From Vibrio sp. B1FLJ16 (lineage in GTDB: Bacteria > Pseudomonadota > Gammaproteobacteria > Enterobacterales > Vibrionaceae), in the NCBI RefSeq assembly GCF_905175385.1, contig NZ_HG992749.1, forward strand, positions 310,001-374,000: a stretch of 64,000 nt of DNA, in the 5' to 3' direction. Position 1 is the stretch's first letter. Each line of letters opens with the position of its first letter. Under the pieces are notes generated by a model. That model was given only the letters and a program-made list of their open reading frames with translations, was not told the DNA's origin and searched no databases. A program made the translations under genes and the position numbers. Shown here piece by piece: positions 1-10,122 of the stretch.

Positions 1-1
1 T

Positions 2-1444
2 CAGGCAGAGCAGACATTGGGACAGCCGATAACGGTCGGCTGGGAAAGTGTCAGCCTGAAAGCGGCTCTCGCCAAAGATAAGCTGGATGCACAGTGGCTT
101 ATTGATGTGGCGGACAACGGTGATCTTTCCGGTAATGTATCGTTGGTTAATGTGTCTTCAGAATCCCCTGAGATTGCAGGTACTGTATCACTTTCAACGC
201 TCCATCTGGACTTCCTTGCCCCATTGATTGGCGAGTACAGTTTGTTCAAGGCAAGCATGACAACTGATCTGGCTCTGTCCGGCGATGTCATGCATCCGCG
301 GATAAACGGTCAGTTCCTGATTGACCAAATTAAACTGCAGGGTGAGGTTACACCAATTGATATCAACTCCGGTCAGGTGGCGATTAACTTTAAAGGTCAT
401 CAGGCCGACTTAAATGCAGGCATCATCACCCCTGATGGAAAACTAGAAATCACGGGCGACGCGGACTGGCAGGACTTACAAAACTGGCACTCCAATGCGC
501 GGGTGTTCGCCAAAGAACTCAAAGTTGATATACCACCAATGGTGAAAATCAAAGTTGAACCTGATATGACGATCGAGGTAACCCCAAAACTCGCTAAAGT
601 GCAGGGAGACATTAACCTGCCATGGGCACGAATTGTCGTAGAAGAGTTACCACCAAGTGCAGTTGGTGTTTCGAGTGATCTGGTGATTCTCGATGAAAAC
701 ATGCAGCCAATAGACGATACGGTGGCGGTACCATTTAACGTTGAAACTGATATCAACATTAAGATCGGTAACGATTTCCAACTGTCTGCGTTTGGTCTGG
801 AGGGCGGATTGCGGGGTAATCTCAAAGTCAGTCAGCGCGATAAAGGGCCTTATATTGTTGGTGAAGTTAACATTGTTGACGGTTCCTACCGTTCCTTTGG
901 TCAGGATCTGGTGATTGATGAAGGTAAGATCATCATGAGTGGCCCAGCGGACCAGCCGTATGTTTCTATTAAGGCGATTCGTAATCCTGACAACACTCAG
1001 GATGACGTGACGGCTGGGGTGCGAGTTACCGGCCCTGCATCTGACCCAAGTATGGCGATTTTCTCGGATCCCGCGATGCCTCAGGCGAATGCGCTTTCTT
1101 ATCTGTTACGTGGCCAGGATATTGATGCAGAATCCAGCGGGGACGCTATGACAACCGCTTTGATCGGTATCAGTCTGGCGAAAAGTGGCCGTGTGGTTGG
1201 TGAAATTGGTGAAGCCTTTGGTGTTCAGGACTTGCAGCTCGATACGGCTGGTTCGGGAGACGATTCTCAGGTGACGGTAAGTGGTTACATACTGCCTGGT
1301 CTGCAGGTCAAATATGGTGTGGGTATCTTCAACTCTCTGGGTGAGTTTACGGTTCGTTACCGCTTAATGCAGGATCTATATTTAGAAGCCGTTTCTGGTG
1401 TAGACAGCGCAGTTGACCTACTCTATCAATTTGAGTTCGATTAA
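2..1444 (+). CDS. tamB: Translocation and assembly module subunit TamB, C-terminal part (cut by window edge)
   Basis: About 480 residues of the C-terminal part of TamB (YtfN), the large inner-membrane-anchored periplasmic protein that works with TamA in outer-membrane assembly and lipid transport. The reading frame is open to the left edge, so the gene starts outside the window; the first TTG/ATG seen is not a real start. The protein is beta-strand rich with repeated short hydrophobic/polar alternation, as expected for the beta-taco/DUF490 region, and ends in an amphipathic stretch with a terminal aromatic-acidic residue pair (FEFD), typical of this family. Full TamB is roughly 1250 residues, so about 60% is missing. 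The ytfP gene follows 36 bases later, the usual tamA-tamB-ytfP order. Confidence 0.93.
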   Translation, partial: QAEQTLGQPITVGWESVSLKAALAKDKLDAQWLIDVADNGDLSGNVSLVNVSSESPEIAGTVSLSTLHLDFLAPLIGEYSLFKASMTTDLALSGDVMHPRINGQFLIDQIKLQGEVTPIDINSGQVAINFKGHQADLNAGIITPDGKLEITGDADWQDLQNWHSNARVFAKELKVDIPPMVKIKVEPDMTIEVTPKLAKVQGDINLPWARIVVEELPPSAVGVSSDLVILDENMQPIDDTVAVPFNVETDINIKIGNDFQLSAFGLEGGLRGNLKVSQRDKGPYIVGEVNIVDGSYRSFGQDLVIDEGKIIMSGPADQPYVSIKAIRNPDNTQDDVTAGVRVTGPASDPSMAIFSDPAMPQANALSYLLRGQDIDAESSGDAMTTALIGISLAKSGRVVGEIGEAFGVQDLQLDTAGSGDDSQVTVSGYILPGLQVKYGVGIFNSLGEFTVRYRLMQDLYLEAVSGVDSAVDLLYQFEFD

Positions 1445-1480
1445 AGCGCAAGAGCGTAATTCATAAGCTAAGGAGTGGTT

Positions 1481-1828
1481 ATGCAGCATCTAGTGTTTGT
1501 ATACGGGACTTTGCGTCAGGGCGAATACAATCATCACTATTTGAGCTCGGCGCAGTTCCTCGGCCTCCATGAAAGTGATGCTCAGTTCACGTTGTATGAT
1601 CTGGGGCCCTACCCGGGAGTCTCTGAAGGTCAGCAATCCGTGCAGGGTGAAGTGTACATGATTGATGACGATACGCTTGCCGCACTGGACATACTGGAAG
1701 ATGTACCCGTTGAGTACCGCCGAGAGAGCATCAGTACGCCCTTTGGAGAGGCCTGGATTTATATTTATCAGGATACGGAGCAACTGACAGAAGAGATAGG
1801 CTCCGGGGATTGGTGTCAAAGAGTATAA
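1481..1828 (+). CDS. ytfP: YtfP, gamma-glutamylcyclotransferase-like protein
   Basis: A 115-residue protein of the GGACT/AIG2-like gamma-glutamylcyclotransferase family. The N-terminal VYGTLRQGEYNHHYL stretch is the family signature (YGTLR plus the cavity-forming residues), and a conserved glutamate lies in the central EDVPVEYRR region. The start is the ATG at 1481, behind an AAGGAG at 1470-1475; an in-frame GTG two codons earlier overlaps that ribosome-binding site and is unlikely. It sits directly downstream of tamB, probably cotranscribed. The E. coli homologue has no firmly established substrate, so the enzymatic assignment is by family only. Confidence 0.9.
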   Translation: MQHLVFVYGTLRQGEYNHHYLSSAQFLGLHESDAQFTLYDLGPYPGVSEGQQSVQGEVYMIDDDTLAALDILEDVPVEYRRESISTPFGEAWIYIYQDTEQLTEEIGSGDWCQRV

Positions 1829-1933
1829 CTAACCTCTGCGAGCCCGGTCGTTTTCTCCGGCTACGACGTTAGTCGTATTTTGCTTACCGAACACCGAGTT
1901 AATCGAATCCGGAGTTCGGGTAAAAATTCGGGT

Positions 1934-1967
1934 AAAAAAAGAGCTGCATTGTTGCAGCTCTTTTTTG
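1934..1967. terminator. Bidirectional intrinsic terminator between ytfP and ppa
   Basis: Perfect 8-bp stem GAGCTGCA/TGCAGCTC with a TTGT loop, flanked by seven A on the left and six T on the right. It serves tamB-ytfP on the plus strand and ppa on the minus strand. Confidence 0.9.
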
Positions 1968-1982
1968 TGGAAGTCAGCTTGC

Positions 1983-2513
1983 TTATTTGTTTTGTGCACG
2001 CTCGTAAGATTCGAGGATTTCAGCTTTAGCAGCTTCAACGTCTGCCCAGCCATCAACCTTCACCCATTTACCTGTTTCCAGTTCTTTGTAACGCTCAAAG
2101 AAATGGGTAATTTGCGCTTTCAGTAACTCAGGGATGTCACCGACATCCTGGATGTGCTCATACTCTTTAGAGATTTTAGAGTGAGGGACCGCCACAACTT
2201 TTGCATCCTCACCAGACTCATCCGTCATTTTCAGTACGCCGACAGGGCGACAACGGATAACGGAACCCGGCATCAGCGGGTAAGGCGTCGGAACAAGTAC
2301 GTCAACCGGGTCTCCATCAAGAGACAGCGTATGGTTCACGTAGCCATAGTTACACGGGTAGAACATTGGCGCAGACATGAAACGGTCGACAAATACAGCA
2401 CCAGAGTCTTTATCTACTTCGTATTTAATAGGGTCTGCGTTAGCAGGGATTTCGATAACGACATAGATATCTTCAGGCAGAGATTTACCTGCTGGTACGT
2501 GGTTTAGGCTCAT
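1983..2513 (-). CDS. ppa: Inorganic pyrophosphatase
   Basis: Family I soluble inorganic pyrophosphatase that hydrolyses PPi to two phosphates, pulling biosynthetic reactions forward in the cytoplasm. The 176-residue length equals E. coli Ppa, and the sequence is nearly collinear with it. The metal-binding signature DGDPVDVLV is present, along with the FYPCNYGY segment and the [10 protein letters not shown] strand. The start is the ATG at 2511-2513 behind an AAGGAAG; a longer frame reaches 16 codons further but those residues have no counterpart in the family. Single gene with a shared terminator at 1934-1967. Confidence 0.97.
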   Translation of the reverse strand: MSLNHVPAGKSLPEDIYVVIEIPANADPIKYEVDKDSGAVFVDRFMSAPMFYPCNYGYVNHTLSLDGDPVDVLVPTPYPLMPGSVIRCRPVGVLKMTDESGEDAKVVAVPHSKISKEYEHIQDVGDIPELLKAQITHFFERYKELETGKWVKVDGWADVEAAKAEILESYERAQNK

Positions 2514-2575
2514 TTGAAACTTCCTTTTCAGTGAGGATGAGTAATTACGATTGATTCGCAACTCACTTTAGCGAC

Positions 2576-2606
2576 AAAAACGCGGCAGGTAAACACCTGC
2601 CGCGTT
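2576..2606 (-). terminator. Terminator of fbp
   Basis: 11-bp perfect stem ACGCGGCAGGT/ACCTGCCGCGT with an AAAC loop; on the minus strand it is followed by a T run. It lies 17 bases past the fbp stop. Confidence 0.9.
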
Positions 2607-2622
2607 GGACAAAGGTCTGAAA

Positions 2623-3950
<1,328 letters not shown>

Positions 3951-5309
3951 ATGCACATCCATATCTTGGGTATCTGTGGCACGTTTATGGGCGGCGCAGC
4001 AATTTTAGCTCGTCAGTTAGGACATAAAGTGACGGGTTCTGATGCCAATGTTTACCCACCAATGAGTACGCTATTAGAGTCTCAAGGTATTGAAATAATT
4101 GAAGGCTTTGACCCTTCTCAGCTTAATCCTGAACCTGATTTGGTCGTGATTGGTAACGCTATGAGTCGCGGTAATCCGTGTGTTGAGCACGTTCTCAATA
4201 GCAATATGCGTTATACCTCCGGACCGCAATGGCTGAATGAATTCTTGCTGCATGACCGCTGGGTACTGGCAGTGTCCGGTACTCATGGTAAAACCACAAC
4301 CTCAAGTATGCTGGCGTGGATACTGGAAGACTGTGGTTACCAGCCGGGTTTCTTAGTCGGTGGTGTATTAGGGAACTTCGGTGTATCGGCCCGATTGGGT
4401 GAAAGCATGTTTTTTGTTGTAGAAGCAGATGAATACGACAGTGCTTTTTTCGACAAGCGTTCTAAGTTCGTGCATTACCATCCGCGCACTTTAATCATGA
4501 ATAACCTGGAATTCGATCATGCGGATATCTTCGACGATCTTGAAGCGATTAAGCGGCAGTTCCACCATTTAGTGCGTACTGTTCCGGGGAATGGTCTGAT
4601 TCTTGCTCCCAAGCAGGATAAGGCGCTGAGTGATGTGCTTGAACGTGGTTGCTGGACAGAAAAGCAGTTTTCAGGTGAAGAGGGAGACTGGCAGGCGCAT
4701 AAACTGGTTGTCGACGGCTCGAAATTTGAGGTGTCGCTGCAAGGTAAGAAAGTGGGGACCGTCGAGTGGGATTTAGTCGGCGATCATAACGTGGATAATG
4801 CGCTGATGGCCGTTGCTGCCGCAAGGCATGTTGGTGTGGCGCCTGAGTTAGCCTGCCAGGCACTTGGTCGCTTTATTAATACCAAGCGCCGACTTGAACT
4901 GAAAGGTGAAGAGCAAGGTGTGACCGTCTATGACGATTTTGCTCACCACCCAACCGCTATTGAACTGACCGTAGGTGGCCTGCGCAACAAAGTTGGTGAT
5001 AAACGCATTCTGGCGGTACTGGAACCTCGTTCCGCGACGATGAAGCGTGGTGTGCATAAGAATACACTGGCCGATTCACTGCACAGTGCAGATGAAGTGT
5101 TCTTATTTCAGCCAGACAGCATTGAATGGTCTGTACAGGAAATCGCTGACCAGTGCCCGCAACCGGCCTATGTTGATGCTAACTTAGACCGTTTTGTCGC
5201 AAAAATCGTTGAAAGAGCAAAATCCGGAGACCAAATTCTGGTGATGAGTAATGGTGGTTTCGGCGGTATTCACGGTAAACTTCTCGAACAGTTAAAACAA
5301 AAAGCTTAA
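3951..5309 (+). CDS. mpl: UDP-N-acetylmuramate:L-alanyl-gamma-D-glutamyl-meso-diaminopimelate ligase
   Basis: Murein peptide ligase that re-attaches recycled tripeptide to UDP-MurNAc in the cytoplasm. The 452 residues match E. coli Mpl end to end. The N-terminal Rossmann motif GICGTFMGG binds UDP-MurNAc, the P-loop is GTHGKTTTSS (about residues 110-119), the central acidic ADEYDSAFFDKRSKFVHY block is Mpl-specific, and DDFAHHPTAI marks the C-terminal domain of Mur ligases. The start at 3951 gives the exact family N-terminus (MHIHILGICGTF) although the ribosome-binding site is weak. ubiX follows after 6 bases, suggesting an operon. Confidence 0.97.
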   Translation: MHIHILGICGTFMGGAAILARQLGHKVTGSDANVYPPMSTLLESQGIEIIEGFDPSQLNPEPDLVVIGNAMSRGNPCVEHVLNSNMRYTSGPQWLNEFLLHDRWVLAVSGTHGKTTTSSMLAWILEDCGYQPGFLVGGVLGNFGVSARLGESMFFVVEADEYDSAFFDKRSKFVHYHPRTLIMNNLEFDHADIFDDLEAIKRQFHHLVRTVPGNGLILAPKQDKALSDVLERGCWTEKQFSGEEGDWQAHKLVVDGSKFEVSLQGKKVGTVEWDLVGDHNVDNALMAVAAARHVGVAPELACQALGRFINTKRRLELKGEEQGVTVYDDFAHHPTAIELTVGGLRNKVGDKRILAVLEPRSATMKRGVHKNTLADSLHSADEVFLFQPDSIEWSVQEIADQCPQPAYVDANLDRFVAKIVERAKSGDQILVMSNGGFGGIHGKLLEQLKQKA

Positions 5310-5315
5310 TCAGTT

Positions 5316-5951
5316 ATGTCCCACAAAAAACAGCAGCAAAAAAAAGCCATTACGTTAGCACTTACTGGTGCGTCAGGAGCTCCTTATGGTCTTCGGCTTT
5401 TGGAGTGTCTGGTTGCTGCGGACTATCACGTGTACGTGTTGATATCGTCTGCTGCGCGCGTTGTCATGGCGACCGAGCATGATCTCAAGCTACCGAGTGG
5501 TCCGCAAGCGGCGCAAGAAGCTCTGGTGGCTCACCTGAATTGCAAGCCAGACAATATCACCGTGTGCGGTAAAGATGACTGGTTTTCTCCTGTTGCTTCC
5601 GGTTCTGCTGCGCCGAAACAAATGGTAGTTTGCCCGTGCTCGGCAGGCAGTGTCGCGGCGATTGCGCATGGCATGTCGGATAATCTTATCGAGCGTGCCG
5701 CTGACGTAGTCATGAAAGAACGTGGTCAGTTACTGCTTGTGGTGCGTGAAACGCCATTCTCGACCCTGCATCTGGAAAACATGCATAAGCTGTCACAGAT
5801 GGGAGTCACCATCATGCCAGCAGCTCCGGGATTTTATCACCAGCCAAAGAGCATTGAAGATTTAGTCGATTTTATGGTTGCACGTATTCTCGATCATCTT
5901 GGCATTGAGCAAGGTCTGGTGCCTCGCTGGGGGTATGATCAGCGTTGCTGA
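5316..5951 (+). CDS. ubiX: Flavin prenyltransferase UbiX
   Basis: Prenylates FMN to make the prenylated-FMN cofactor of the UbiD decarboxylase in ubiquinone synthesis. The 211-residue protein carries the N-terminal FMN-binding [11 protein letters not shown] motif, the central [13 protein letters not shown] loop, the [10 protein letters not shown] helix and the C-terminal ALPAMP-like region [14 protein letters not shown]. It is about 20 residues longer than E. coli UbiX because of a basic, glutamine-rich N-terminus ([10 protein letters not shown]) and a small insertion ([12 protein letters not shown]). The 6-base gap to mpl points to a shared transcript. Confidence 0.94.
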   Translation: MSHKKQQQKKAITLALTGASGAPYGLRLLECLVAADYHVYVLISSAARVVMATEHDLKLPSGPQAAQEALVAHLNCKPDNITVCGKDDWFSPVASGSAAPKQMVVCPCSAGSVAAIAHGMSDNLIERAADVVMKERGQLLLVVRETPFSTLHLENMHKLSQMGVTIMPAAPGFYHQPKSIEDLVDFMVARILDHLGIEQGLVPRWGYDQRC

Positions 5952-6008
5952 ACGAGTTTTGCTGCTAATACAGACTTTTATCTTCAGCAGTACTCATAAA
6001 TCGCAATG

Positions 6009-6029
6009 ACCTTGCTAGCATCGCAAGGT
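6009..6029. other. Short hairpin after ubiX
   Basis: 7-bp inverted repeat ACCTTGC/GCAAGGT with a 7-base loop, between the ubiX stop and the riboswitch. It has no clear T run, so its use as a terminator is uncertain. Confidence 0.4.
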
Positions 6030-6052
6030 TATTTGGGGTTACAATCCACGCA

Positions 6053-6184
6053 ACTCATCGGGGAGCAAACCCATTTTGTATTGTGTTTATCAATATGTGG
6101 GCGCTGAGACCTAAAGGCTTAACCTAGTTAGGCTGCGGGGACCCGTATTACCTGAACCAGATAATGCTGGCGTAGGAATTGAGT
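6053..6184 (+). promoter_or_regulatory. TPP riboswitch (THI element) of thiBPQ
   Basis: The sequence shows the conserved TPP aptamer landmarks in order: GGGGAGC after the P1 strand, CTGAGA (6104-6109), ACCCG, ACCTGAACC and AGATAATGCTGGCGTAGG (6159-6176). ACTCA at 6053-6057 pairs with TGAGT at 6180-6184 to close P1. A variable arm between GCTGAGA and ACCCG carries a TAACCTAGTTA hairpin. The element is placed directly before thiB, as in the E. coli thiBPQ operon. A GTCTGG/CCAGAC pairing (6183-6188 with 6239-6244) lies between P1 and the thiB ribosome-binding site and shares two bases with P1, so it may be part of the expression platform. Confidence 0.93.
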
Positions 6185-6258
6185 CTGGATATTCGTCATC
6201 CCAAATAGCCGCCTCAAACCTGTGCCGCTCACAAATTCCCAGACATGGAGAGCGAGCC

Positions 6259-7251
6259 GTGAAACCCACTCTAAGCCTGATTGCCCTTGCTGCAATCACA
6301 ACGACTTCAGCGTTTGCCGCTGACAACACCTTAACCATCTATACGTATGATTCGTTTGCCGCAGATTGGGGACCTGGTCCTAAAATCGAACAGGCTTTTG
6401 AAGCCAAGTGCGGTTGTGACGTTAATTTCGTTGCACTGGATGATGGCGTATCGATTCTAAACCGTCTCCGAATGGAGGGCGATAACAGCAAAGCAGATAT
6501 CGTGTTAGGTCTGGATAACAACTTAATGGCTGAGGCGAAGAAAACAGGCTTGCTGTCAGAACATGATGTCGATACTTCCGGTACCGTGTTGCCAGATGGG
6601 TGGAGTGACAAAACGTTTGTACCCTATGACTATGGTTATTTTGCATTTGTTTATAACAAAGACAAACTGACTAACCCGCCTAAAAGCATGAAAGAGCTGG
6701 TTGAAGAGCGCAGCGATCTGAAAGTGATTTATCAGGATCCCCGTACTTCTACACCGGGGCAGGGATTGATGCTGTGGATGAAGTCAATCTATGGTGACAA
6801 TACCTCACAAGCCTGGCAGCAGCTGTCAGCTAAAACCGTGACGGTGACGAAAGGCTGGTCAGAGGCGTATTCGATGTTCCTTAAAGGTGAGTCTGATTTA
6901 GTGCTTTCTTACACTACCTCACCTGCTTATCACCTGATCGCAGAAAATGACGCTAAATTTGCTACAGCTGATTTTTCTGAAGGTCACTACATGCAAGTGG
7001 AAGTGGCTGCTAAGGTTAAAGGTACCAAAAACCCGAAACTGGCGGACGAGTTCCTCAACTTTATTTTGAGTGATGAGTTCCAGTCAGCTATGCCGACAGG
7101 TAACTGGATGTACCCGGTTACCAATGTGGCTCTGCCTGAAGGTTTTGAAACCTTGAGCGTACCAGGTAAGTCACTGAGCTTTACCGCTGATGAAGTGGCA
7201 AAAATGCGTAAGACCTGGATTCGTGAGTGGCAAAGCGCCCTGACTTTCTAA
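6259..7251 (+). CDS. thiB: Thiamine ABC transporter substrate-binding protein ThiB
   Basis: Periplasmic binding protein for thiamine, TMP and TPP. 330 residues with a cleavable signal peptide (hydrophobic core to about residue 20, AFA-AD cleavage), then the TIYTYDSFAADWGPGP start typical of ThiB. A CGC motif (residues about 50-53) matches the disulfide region of the family. The start is the GTG at 6259 with TGGAGAG at 6246-6252. First gene of thiBPQ under the TPP riboswitch, so expression should fall when TPP is plentiful. Confidence 0.95.
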   Translation: MKPTLSLIALAAITTTSAFAADNTLTIYTYDSFAADWGPGPKIEQAFEAKCGCDVNFVALDDGVSILNRLRMEGDNSKADIVLGLDNNLMAEAKKTGLLSEHDVDTSGTVLPDGWSDKTFVPYDYGYFAFVYNKDKLTNPPKSMKELVEERSDLKVIYQDPRTSTPGQGLMLWMKSIYGDNTSQAWQQLSAKTVTVTKGWSEAYSMFLKGESDLVLSYTTSPAYHLIAENDAKFATADFSEGHYMQVEVAAKVKGTKNPKLADEFLNFILSDEFQSAMPTGNWMYPVTNVALPEGFETLSVPGKSLSFTADEVAKMRKTWIREWQSALTF

Positions 7252-7262
7252 GAGCGGTTCTT

Positions 7263-8849
7263 TTGAATAATGTACCAAAAATAGGAATAGGGGTCGCGAT
7301 AGTCATCGCGGCCTTTGTTATTTCTGCCTTAAGCGCTTTAGTTTTACAGGCACCGCCTTTAGATGTGTCGGTAATCTGGGATGATCCTTATTATCAGCAT
7401 GTCACTAAGTTCAGCTTTTATCAGGCTTTTCTGTCTACCTTACTCAGTGTGGGTTTTGCCGTTCCTGTCGCGCATGCACTTTCTCGGCGTACATTTTTTG
7501 GCAAGCAGTTGTTACTCAAACTGTTTGCTTCCACTTTAGTATTGCCCGTTCTGGTCGGTGTTTTCGGATTACTGGCGATTTACGGGAACAGCGGTCTGAT
7601 TGCTCAGTGGTTACAAAGTGTTGATGCCAGGCTGCCATTTTCCATCTATGGCCTGAACGGAATTTTGCTGGCGCATGTGTTCTTTAACCTGCCTTATGCT
7701 GCGCGATTATTGTTGCAGGCGCTGGAATCGATTCCTGCTGAACAACATAAGTTGTGCGCGCATCTTGGCATGAGTCACTGGGATAAGTTTCGCTGGGTTG
7801 AGTGGCCGCGATTAAGACAGCAGCTTCCGCATGTCAGTGGGCTGGTCTTTATGCTGTGTTTCACCAGTTTTGCTACTGTCATGGCGCTGGGCGGCGGACC
7901 TAAATCGACCACGATAGAACTGGCAATCTACCAAGCGATTAAATTTGATTTTGACCTGCAAGCTGGCGCTTTGTTAGCACTGTGGCAGATGCTGTTGTGC
8001 GGTGTACTTGCTGTGGGAGTTCAGAAGCTGACAAAGCCAGTCTCCATAAGTGCTGGTAGCATCTCTGTACAGCAATACTTAACGAAGGATCATGGGTGGT
8101 CAAAAGCTTGGGATAGCTTTTGGATCATAGGTGCCTTTTTACTGGTTGTTCCGCCGCTTGCAATGGTGGTTCTGAGTGGTATCAATTACCAGATTGGTCC
8201 GGTATTGAGTGACCAACGCTTTTGGTCTGCGCTATTTAACTCGCTCAAAGTGGCGGGATTAGCCAGCACCCTCGCCGTTACCGCCGGTGTCTCCATTTTG
8301 CTCACCAGCCGTCGCTGGCGCTTGCAGTATCAGAACGCGCGTGCAGACCATATTGAGCTGATTGGCACTATCATTCTGGTGACGCCGGGACTAGTGATCA
8401 GTACCGGATTGTTCTTGCTGCTACGCTCTTTCACTGATGTATTTAGCCTGGCATTTTTCGTGGTCATCTTGGTTAATGGTCTGATGGCTCTGCCTTATGT
8501 CATTAAGACAATGGCGCAACCTATGCTGCACATTGAACAGCAGTATCAGTATGTCTGTGCCAGTTTAGGAATGCGCGGCTGGCAGCGCTTTAAAGTCGTG
8601 GAGTGGCGAGCTCTGCGTAAACCCTTTGCTCATGCCTTTGCGATTAGCTTTATGTTTGCTATCGGGGATTTAAGTGCGATTGCGTTATTTGGCGGGCAGG
8701 AGTTTCGGACTTTACCGCTGTACTTGTTCCAGCTGCTCGGCAGTTATCAGATGGAAGCGGCTGCCGTGGTATCAGTGACCTTACTATTGCTTAGTGTGGG
8801 CTGTTTTACTCTGATTGAGAAAGGTTTAAAAACGAAAGAGGAAGCGTAA
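7263..8849 (+). CDS. thiP: Thiamine ABC transporter permease ThiP
   Basis: Inner-membrane permease of the thiamine importer; a duplicated protein with about 12 membrane spans and two EAA-type loops (AHLGMSHWDKFRWVEWPRLR near residue 180 and ASLGMRGWQRFKVVEWRALR near residue 430) that contact ThiQ. The start is not certain: no ATG is available. I favour the TTG at 7263 with AAGAG 8 bases upstream (528 residues, family-like N-terminus LNNVPKIGIG); a GTG at 7227 would overlap the end of thiB and add 12 residues. The stop overlaps the thiQ start codon by one base, implying translational coupling. Confidence 0.93.
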   Translation: MNNVPKIGIGVAIVIAAFVISALSALVLQAPPLDVSVIWDDPYYQHVTKFSFYQAFLSTLLSVGFAVPVAHALSRRTFFGKQLLLKLFASTLVLPVLVGVFGLLAIYGNSGLIAQWLQSVDARLPFSIYGLNGILLAHVFFNLPYAARLLLQALESIPAEQHKLCAHLGMSHWDKFRWVEWPRLRQQLPHVSGLVFMLCFTSFATVMALGGGPKSTTIELAIYQAIKFDFDLQAGALLALWQMLLCGVLAVGVQKLTKPVSISAGSISVQQYLTKDHGWSKAWDSFWIIGAFLLVVPPLAMVVLSGINYQIGPVLSDQRFWSALFNSLKVAGLASTLAVTAGVSILLTSRRWRLQYQNARADHIELIGTIILVTPGLVISTGLFLLLRSFTDVFSLAFFVVILVNGLMALPYVIKTMAQPMLHIEQQYQYVCASLGMRGWQRFKVVEWRALRKPFAHAFAISFMFAIGDLSAIALFGGQEFRTLPLYLFQLLGSYQMEAAAVVSVTLLLLSVGCFTLIEKGLKTKEEA

Positions 8850-9553
8850 TGCTAGTGTTGGATGATGTGCAGTACACCTACCAGCGTGAACTGTTTCGTT
8901 TTGATTTAACTATTGGGCACGGTCAGATTGTCTCACTGATGGGGCCAAGCGGAGCCGGAAAATCGACGTTGCTGGCCTTAGTGGCAGGGTTCATTAATCC
9001 GGACCAGGGTGATATTTTTGTCGGGGGAGAATCCATTGTACTTAAAGAACCTTATCAGCGTCCTTTCTCCATGCTGTTTCAGGAGCATAACCTGTTTGCT
9101 CACTTGTCGGTGCGCGACAACATCAGCCTGGGATTGCATCCGGGTTTGAAACTTACGCCTGAGCAAAAATCACAGGTCGAGCAGGCCGCACAGCAGGTTG
9201 GAGTCGCAGAGTACCTAGACCGGTTGCCAGAACACCTATCGGGCGGTCAGCGTCAGCGTGTGGCTCTGGCACGTTGTTTTGTCCAGCCTCACTTGATGTG
9301 GTTGCTGGATGAACCATTCTCGGCTCTGGATCCTGTCCTGCGTGAAGAAATGCTGGGTTTAGTAAAAAAACTGGCTGCCGAGCGGGGGATTACCGTACTC
9401 ATGGTGACTCATCATCTGAGTGATGCGAAAGCCATAGCAACCCATTTCGCGTTTGTCGCTGGTGGAAAAATCGAGGCGGCGGGTGAAATTAGTGAGCTCT
9501 CGACTGAGCATCCGAGTCAAGTTTTACAAGCCTTTGTTCGGGCGGCCGGGTAA
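8849..9553 (+). CDS. thiQ: Thiamine ABC transporter ATP-binding protein ThiQ
   Basis: Cytoplasmic ATPase of the thiamine importer, 234 residues. Walker A is GPSGAGKST (about residues 32-40), the Q-loop lies at FQEHNLF, the ABC signature is LSGGQRQR, Walker B is MWLLDEP and the switch histidine is in VTHHLSDA. The start codon shares its A with the last base of the thiP stop. A terminator follows at 9591-9618. Confidence 0.96.
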   Translation: MLVLDDVQYTYQRELFRFDLTIGHGQIVSLMGPSGAGKSTLLALVAGFINPDQGDIFVGGESIVLKEPYQRPFSMLFQEHNLFAHLSVRDNISLGLHPGLKLTPEQKSQVEQAAQQVGVAEYLDRLPEHLSGGQRQRVALARCFVQPHLMWLLDEPFSALDPVLREEMLGLVKKLAAERGITVLMVTHHLSDAKAIATHFAFVAGGKIEAAGEISELSTEHPSQVLQAFVRAAG

Positions 9554-9590
9554 TACCATTCGTTATCAATAACTGGTCAGGATAAAAAGC

Positions 9591-9618
9591 AAAAGGTTGA
9601 TGTGAGCATCAACCTTTT
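9591..9618. terminator. Bidirectional terminator between thiQ and the UspA-type gene
   Basis: Perfect 12-bp stem AAAAGGTTGATG/CATCAACCTTTT with a TGAG loop; T tracts on both strands. Confidence 0.9.
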
Positions 9619-9643
9619 AGTTTACGACGTTTATTTATTGAAG

Positions 9644-10078
9644 CTAGCTTGGCTTCACCACCATCACGTTAACGGGGGAGTATTCCACTACCTTACTGGC
9701 GACAGAACCTAGCATCACTTTATTGATCTTCGAACGCTTGTGGCTTGGCATGATAATAAGGTCTACCCCTAAACGCTTAGCGTGTTCGATGATGGTTGTG
9801 TACGGCTTACCTTCAGCAACGTGGATACTGTAGGCAATGTCCTCTTTGATGTTGTCTTTTGCAAATTCCGTTAACTGATGTTCGACATCCTGCTTCATTT
9901 TCAGGGCGGCATCTTTCGGGAAATAACTCGCAACCATCGACATATGGATACCCGGCACAACCGTCAGCAAATGAATAACGGCATTGGCCTGCTTCGCCTG
10001 CCAGACTGCCAGTTCAACGGCTCGGTCTGAGAATCCTTGATCATTGAGATCAACCGGAACAAGAATTTGTTTATACAT
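9644..10078 (-). CDS. Universal stress protein (UspA family) of the TRAP operon
   Basis: 144-residue UspA-fold protein beginning MYKQILVPVDLND, the usual first strand and phosphate-side loop. The nucleotide loop near the C-terminus reads MPSHKRSKINKVMLGSVAS: it keeps the GS and downstream strand but the first glycine of the G-2x-G-9x-G(S/T) ATP motif is a serine, so ATP binding is uncertain. The start is the ATG at 10076-10078 behind a GAGAGAGA stretch; upstream codons in the longer frame overlap that site. It lies 44 bases after the TRAP permease stop. TeaD in Halomonas is a known UspA-type regulator of a TRAP transporter, so a regulatory role here is plausible by analogy. Confidence 0.88.
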   Translation of the reverse strand: MYKQILVPVDLNDQGFSDRAVELAVWQAKQANAVIHLLTVVPGIHMSMVASYFPKDAALKMKQDVEHQLTEFAKDNIKEDIAYSIHVAEGKPYTTIIEHAKRLGVDLIIMPSHKRSKINKVMLGSVASKVVEYSPVNVMVVKPS

Positions 10079-10122
10079 GCAATTTCTCTCTCTCAGCCCC
10101 CGGTCTCCCAGGGGCAAATCGG

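Noticed and set aside
1829..2056. 75-codon minus-strand frame overlapping the end of ppa
   Set aside because: Overlaps ppa and the terminator in another frame; a shadow frame.
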